From: Perognathus longimembris pacificus
Taxonomy: Eukaryota; Chordata; Mammalia; Rodentia; Heteromyidae
Assembly (NCBI RefSeq): GCF_023159225.1
Contig: NC_063161.1
Span: 74,242,767-74,306,766, forward strand
Reading direction: 5' to 3'
DNA: 64,000 nucleotides
The translations under genes were made by a program, and so were the position numbers. Positions 59,206-64,000 of this stretch are shown here, piece after piece (within the stretch, counting starts at the first letter, position 1; each line of letters starts with the position of its first letter). The notes under the pieces were generated by a model. The model was not told where the DNA came from, did no database searches, and was given only the letters and a program-made list of their open reading frames with translations.

Positions 59206-59600
59206 CTGTTTAAATGCTTTGTTGCATTATGTTAATTCCTCAGCAGTGCAATCAAATTCATGTCGTAATTAAAGCTGTCAGTTGGAAGGCAAGCCAATCG
59301 CCACGAAAGCACAGCATAACAAATGAAGTGAAATGATTCTGCGTGTAGCTATACAATGCTTCGCCAGGCATGAAATTAAATAAGTAATTTGATGTTGACA
59401 TCAGAAATTGAAATGGTACCCACTGTTCCCTCATTCAGACCTGCATAAACAATAGCCAGAACAAATATGCACAACAAAGCCCTCCTCTCCTCCCAGCTCC
59501 TGAGTAATGTACAATATATATGCAAAGCAAGCAGAACAGAGCTCTCCCGCCTGAAGGATGCCTTTTTCTTTGGTGTATAATGAGATGATGTGTGTCTGGG
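59206..59600. promoter_or_regulatory. CNE-like block in intron 3 (tentative enhancer)
   Basis: Dense motif-rich unique sequence: GTCGTAATTAAAGCTGTCAG, AGCCAATCGCC (CCAAT-type), AAATTAAATAAGTAATTTG, CAATATATATGCAAAGC (POU-like ATGCAAAG). It resembles deeply conserved developmental enhancers. Confidence 0.5.
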
Positions 59601-60029
59601 GTGAGGGTGAGCTGGAGGGACACTTCTTCTGGGGAGAGTGACACAGACTCGTCCCAATGTCTCCAAATACTTCGTTCTGAGACTGGCTGGCTTTCTGGAG
59701 GCCTGACTGCAGGCCAATGGGCACCTAGCTGGGTTCTGCCTTCCATGCTGTCCAGAGGTCTGTGGGCATGGAAGGCAGGGTACACTGCTTTAAGGAGCTG
59801 TCTCCATGACTTCCTGTTTCCACTGGGCTTGGCTCAGGGCTGAGGCAGCGGGGCATACCAGAGCTGAGTCCACCACGGAGATTGCCTGCATGTGGTGCTC
59901 TGGAATGTGGAGCAGAGTCCATGCACTTTGCTTCTCTTGCAGTCCCATCAAGAGGAGTCACACTGGGCTTCTGAAGATATCGGATCCCGAGCCTCCCCCC
60001 ATCCCCTCCCCCAGCCCTGCCATCATTCA

Positions 60030-60125
60030 TGCACTGATACACTGACTCAACAAATTCCTCCTAAATGCAGCCTAGGAAGCAGCACTGAATCAGGTCACTG
60101 GCCCCTCCACCCAGGGGACAGGACA
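60030..60125 (+). mobile_element. Ancient mammalian repeat fragment (tentative)
   Basis: GACTCAACAAATTCCTCCTA and the following GCACTGAATCAGG loosely match the GGCACTG-type repeat at 34565. Confidence 0.3.
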
Positions 60126-60559
60126 CATAGTCCCTGGAAGGTATGACTCCCTACCGTAGGCTGCCCAGACCACAGGCCTGCCTGGTGCGCCCAAGCCTGG
60201 CTGAGACCTGGCCCTGTTCACACCTCACACTTAGTTCTGGCTTCCCTTTATCACAAAAGGTTGCTAAAAGTGAGAGCTTCTGAGGAGGGAGGGCAGGGGC
60301 ACTGCTGTCCTCTGGCTTCTTGCCCATATCGGCGATCCCCGTGTCCCCCTGCATTCACTTCACGGTAACTGATTTCTCCACACCCCGGGTATCAGAACTG
60401 TGGTGCCCAGAATTGGTTTTTCTTGGGACACGGTGCTTTCCACTGCTTCCCTTGCGCACGCGCTCCTCATGGCTTAGTCTCATTGTGTTTACAAAATGTC
60501 TCATTTTTTTAGAAGCACTGAGTGTGTGCTGATGGGTGCCCTCAGGGAGACGTTGGCAA

Positions 60560-61000
60560 GTAGGTCATCCCGGGAAAAGTCATCTGGGCCCACTGGGCTT
60601 TTTATTTGCAAGCAGTCTGGGCTTTTCCTCTTGCCTGCTCCATTGCGGCCACAAAGCTGAGTAGCTGGAGACCAGGGCATTGAATGTCAGCAAGTCAGGG
60701 AGGAGGCTGATGCGTGTCTGTTTAGTCTCAGTGCAGGGCGAAATGCCATCATTAATTCATTACCCAGCTGCCTGTCAAATAAATTGGCAATTACGTCCAC
60801 CGTGGAAGCTTGGAATTCAGTAAATAGCACGTTAGCATTTCTGAGTTGTTGAGAGATGTAAAGGGAAAATTAAGCCACACGGTGTCTGTGTCGGTGGCAG
60901 ATGACAAGGGGCAGCCCTGCCTGGTGCAGGGAGGGAGTGATGAGAAGCTGGCAAGGGCTGGTAATGAGCTGTGTGGGTTGGAACGTGTTAAAAAACTGCT
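60560..61000. promoter_or_regulatory. CNE-like block just upstream of the micro-exon
   Basis: CATCATTAATTCATTACCC, CTGCCTGTCAAATAAATTGG (MEIS/TGIF-like CTGTCAA), GGCAATTACGTCCACC and GGAAAATTAAGCCACACGG lie in repeat-free sequence running into the acceptor. It could be an enhancer, a splicing-control region or both. Confidence 0.5.
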
Positions 61001-61001
61001 G

Positions 61002-61036
61002 CTGATTTTCCACTTTGTCTGTGTTCTTTATTGCAG
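61002..61036 (+). other. 3' splice site and branch point of the micro-exon
   Basis: A CTGAT branch-point candidate has its adenine at 61005, 31 nt before the exon. A tract rich in T and C and the acceptor ATTGCAG follow. A strong acceptor is expected for such a short exon, where exon definition is weak. Confidence 0.75.
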
Positions 61037-61072
61037 AGCTCGGCGCCTTCCAGCTTGGGGACAGGCTACTTC
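61037..61072 (+). CDS. AUTS2: AUTS2 micro-exon (exon 4 by human numbering), 36 nt
   Basis: Twelve codons, SSAPSSLGTGYF, lie between a classic acceptor (TTCTTTATTGCAG) and a good donor (TTC|GTAAGT). Both junctions are phase 0, so it joins directly to the preceding exon to give ...RERLSD-SSAPSSLGTGYF, the order I remember in AUTS2; in the known protein the next residues are an acidic CDSDSDQEE-type stretch encoded outside this window. At 36 nt it is in micro-exon range, and because it is 3n long its inclusion or skipping changes the protein by 12 residues without a frameshift. The peptide is Ser/Gly/Pro-rich and probably disordered; no domain is visible. The 450 bp upstream look unusually unique and ATTA-rich and may carry splicing or enhancer signals. 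Identity is very secure because both exons match the same gene in order, strand and phase. Confidence 0.92.
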
Positions 61073-61139
61073 GTAAGTCCATCTCCACTTCCACATACGC
61101 GCCTTGCCTTGGCATTGATTCACTTCCCTAATGAGTGCT

Positions 61140-62470
61140 CATTAGATGTGCATAGCATCTAAGGAGTCTCCATCCTGAGGAGCGCGCCATTTCTACCCTT
61201 TCCTGGAGGCATGCTGTGTTCTGAGCGGGTCTGAACCACTGGGCCTGGATGTCCTAGCCTGGCAGGCCTGTGTGGGGCCCAGCATGGGAGCTTGGTCCTG
61301 TTCATGGCCATGTGGGGGCACAGGAAAGCCAGGTTCTCACGCACCCCAAGCTGCATAAGGGCATTAATGAGAAAGGCCAGGAGAAAGAGGGGTGGAGAGC
61401 ATGTGGGGAGATGCCCAATCAGAAAGCGGGTCCTTGGATGCAGGACACTGCTGCTCCCTGCACACTTCAAGGGACCATTAGGCTTGCTTCCAGCAAGCAT
61501 CAGCCCTTTCCCTTAGCTCAGCCCTTTCCCTTAGCAAGTACAGGCATTTTATTTCATTTCTGGACCTTCTCCTTGGCCTTTTGTGGGAGGCAGCAGACGG
61601 GAAGATGTTTTTAGGATTATTGTGCTATTTTTCATTCATAGACAGAGATTGTCATTTTGTTTCATTTTTGTACCGAGATTACCCTTTTGGATTTAGTAAT
61701 CCTTTTCAAGATTCTAAGAGAAAGCATTATTTATGGCATAGGAAAACATGCCAAGGTAGAGTATACCATGGTGACAACATAGGACTCCGATTTGTGTTTC
61801 CAGTACTGTAACGGACACTTGGAATATCCTGATAACAAAATGAAAACCTAAAACTGAAGTGGAATACAATTCCTGATTTGATTTAGTTGCTTTTATCTTT
61901 TCCCAACATGCTGATTGCTCTGACTCTTGTTCTCACAAATCTCTCTCAATACATTTCCATTAAGAGTGCAGATAATAGCATCCTTTCACTGAATAGTGTC
62001 CCCCCCCCAGCTTGGCAGAAGTCAACTTTTCTGGATATAAATTGTTTTGGTCTTCATCTCTAATGTAGGTCGAAAGGGGGAAGGATGAGTGGGGCCTGCC
62101 TAATACAGTTAGCACACATAGGATTGCTCCTACTTACTGGCTGAATATTCATGCTTCCAGAACATTCTGCCTCTTGCTTCAGCAGTGAATGAACAGACGC
62201 AGTCCCATCTGCCAGCTCTTCACACCAGGCTGCATGTGGGTTGAGATGCTGGAGAGGCTGCTGGTTTCTGTTCTCCATCCAAAAGCTAAACCTTCTCCCT
62301 GCTTGCTTTAGCAGAAACAAGGCCAAAGCTTCCCCCTTAGCCTTGATCATTTCAACTTTGAACATTCTAGTGTTTCCTATGTGTATATATTGATTGTTCA
62401 AGAGAATGTCATTGTGATATTCCTGTCCCTGAGCAGACTCACGGCCTGGGTCCGCCCTGCCCTCTTCTTA
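61140..62470. other. Unique intron sequence
   Basis: No repeat recognised beyond a C run near 62001-62009. A TTCCAGAACATTC site recurs at 62155-62167. Confidence 0.4.
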
Positions 62471-62479
62471 AAACATTTC

Positions 62480-62790
62480 CAACAGATTTCATTGTTCTCT
62501 TCTCATACGTATATAACATGTGTATAGCAGACCCCAGGCATGTTCATTCATCCTCTCTGAGAGCTGTCCCATCTCACTGCTACCCTCCTAACTCCTGTTA
62601 GACAACCATTCATTTTCTTGAGTGTATATTAGTTGCACAAATGGGCTTCACTGTTTCACTTCACATGTACAGTAATGATACCTCAGACAGGTAACTTCTT
62701 ATGTTGCCCCAGCCCTCACCCCTTTCTTATTCAATAGCATTGGGTGGCATTCTAGTAATTCTTATTGTTGTGTATCTCTCTCAAAAAAGA
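62480..62790 (-). mobile_element. L1 3' UTR-like fragment, antisense (tentative)
   Basis: CATACGTATATAACATGTGT, CAACCATTCATTTTC and GTGTATATTAGTTGCAC have the texture of antisense L1 tails. Weak call. Confidence 0.35.
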
Positions 62791-62799
62791 AATTGTCTC

Positions 62800-64000
62800 T
62801 AGAAACTGAGATCTTCATTTTGTTCTTTTCTTTTTGGTCCTCTGGAAGTGTGTTTTTACTTTCTAAAAGTACATCCTTAGGAGCAGACTCTAATGAGCAA
62901 TCTAAATTCACTTGGGCAACACTGGATAACTATACATTTTTTCCTTCTTTTGGCTCTTCAGCTTACTTGTGCTTCTATGAAAACCTGTCATGTTATTAGC
63001 TTACATGGAGAAGATGCACACCAGATGTGTATTCCATGCTCAACTAGGAGAGTGCACGCCCTCCTTAAAATGTGTTTCCAATAATGCCATTGTTTTATTA
63101 TCGAACACAAAGCCTTGATGTTGCTGCCTGGCTGGTCGAGAAGCCCTCTCCATCTCCACTCCATAGGGCTGCATCTCTTTAGTGCTTGATTTCAGGTTCC
63201 ACAGCACTGGTGAGTTTCACCCTTCTAAGTAGAAATGGTCTACACAGCTTTCATTAGTCTTTTTGCTAGTATAGTCTTTGCAATGCACTTTGTGATTTGG
63301 GTCTGTTTTATAACTCCTTTGTCTGTAAGGAAAGCTCCACATGAGGTAAGTGAAACGAGAGTTCTGTCCTTCCTCACTTGCAGCAACTCTGAAATGTGGA
63401 CACTGGAAGATCACCCACAGAGCTACCAATAGAGAACCAAGAGTGTCTGCCATAGGAGAAGTGAGGTCACTTAGCCTGGGGTCACCCTGTGACCTGGAAG
63501 TGTTCATGCAACTCTCCTATGCCACAGGACCTCTGCTCATGGCAAACTCCTCCTTGGCTTAGTTTCCATACTGCTGTAGAGGTGCTGGTCAGCCCAGGTA
63601 AAATGCTGCGTAGTGCCTGTGCTGATAAAGCAGGCACCCACAGAGCACCCTTGTGGACAGCACACGTGTGTGGTGCATACGCATACTCATGCTGAGCCAG
63701 AGCCACCAATGTGTTCTTCTTCCAGTTCTTTCACTGTGTCGGGTGAGCAGGAGGGTTTCAGGAAGATGTCTTGAGATGCCTTTGCACTTGATCTGGTTGT
63801 ATTTGTTTTTGTTTCCTTGGTTTTGTGTTCCAGGGATGTCTGCTAAGGTCTGTCACTTTTCCAGTTGGTTTAAAAGCAGAAGACTTGAGAAATGACAACA
63901 GCAGTTAGAGTCAGTATTTATATAAGCATATTGCAAAGCATTCTTAAAGTAGACAAAATAGAGAAGGGTTGGAACAAACTTCCCACATTTTGGGGAGATT
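62800..64000. other. Unique intron sequence to window end
   Basis: No repeat, exon or RNA gene recognised. Confidence 0.4.

Larger units (their letters stand above)
54274..61036 (+). other. AUTS2: AUTS2 intron 3 (complete, 6763 bp)
   Basis: This GT-AG intron lies between the 102-nt and 36-nt exons. It contains an L1-like 3' tail (about 54850-55095), two composite SINEs (about 55110-55410 and 56569-56812), a 29-bp minisatellite (57676-57819), a TG/G-rich microsatellite (59101-59205) and two CNE-like blocks (about 59206-59600 and 60560-61000). No additional exon is evident. Confidence 0.88.
61073..64000 (+). other. AUTS2: AUTS2 intron 4, 5' part (partial)
   Basis: The sequence begins with the GTAAGT donor after the micro-exon and runs to the window end. 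It is mostly unique intron sequence with a probable antisense L1 tail near 62.5-62.8 kb. No following exon (expected to begin with an acidic CDSDSD-like peptide) is present. The human counterpart is one of the largest introns of the gene; that comparison is from memory. Confidence 0.82.

Noticed and set aside
1..64000. CRISPR arrays, operons, phage or bacterial mobile elements
   Set aside because: Intron/exon structure, SINEs, L1s and LTRs show mammalian DNA; none of the tandem arrays has spacer-repeat architecture.

Overview
This window is vertebrate, specifically rodent, nuclear DNA that lies almost entirely inside introns of one very large gene. Two short exons on the + strand (54172-54273 and 61037-61072) have consensus splice sites and together encode 46 residues. 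I recognise these as the N-terminal region of AUTS2, a chromatin and neurodevelopmental regulator (activator of transcription and developmental regulator). By my memory of the human gene they are exons 3 and 4. On that reading 1-54171 is the 3' part of the giant intron 2, 54274-61036 is intron 3, and 61073-64000 is the start of the large intron 4. The exon numbers come from memory; the exon boundaries and reading frame are read from the sequence.

The lineage clue is the SINE population. Several young, target-site-flanked copies of a dimeric element (left monomer a tRNA-Ala/ID-like unit, right monomer starting near GGCCAGAAGTGGCGCTGTGG) match the IDL-Geo family described for geomyoid rodents (kangaroo rats, pocket mice, pocket gophers). 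Older SINEs join a 7SL/B1-like left half to a Geo-like right half. The host is therefore probably a heteromyid or geomyid rodent; I cannot name the species.

Layout. 1-31000 is ordinary intron with IDL-Geo copies (3208-3427, 3686-3898, 8826-9029, 12088-12284), a large AT-rich near-palindrome (5975-6326), L1 fragments (about 16.4-17.3, 19.9-20.9, 23.45-23.63, 29.5-30.0 kb) and a probable solo LTR (about 16466-16905). 31-37.4 kb has several blocks that look like conserved non-coding elements (CNEs: homeodomain-type ATTA cores, low repeat content) around a 450-bp polypyrimidine tract, plus a perfect 27-bp hairpin at 34952-35017. 39-50 kb holds a double SINE insertion at one target site, an antisense LTR (about 44147-44574), SINE clusters and L1 tails. 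50.8-51.5 kb is another CNE-like block. A sense-oriented solo LTR (53138-53642, TG...CA ends, 6-bp target duplication) and a 26-bp minisatellite sit just upstream of the first exon. CNE-like blocks at about 59.2-59.6 and 60.6-61.0 kb lead into the 36-nt micro-exon.

No other protein-coding gene, tRNA, rRNA, CRISPR array or prokaryotic feature was found. Every long open frame outside the two exons is best explained by chance or by low-complexity repeats. The likely function of the region is regulation of AUTS2 splicing and expression. CNE calls rest on how the sequence looks, without any alignment, and are marked tentative.
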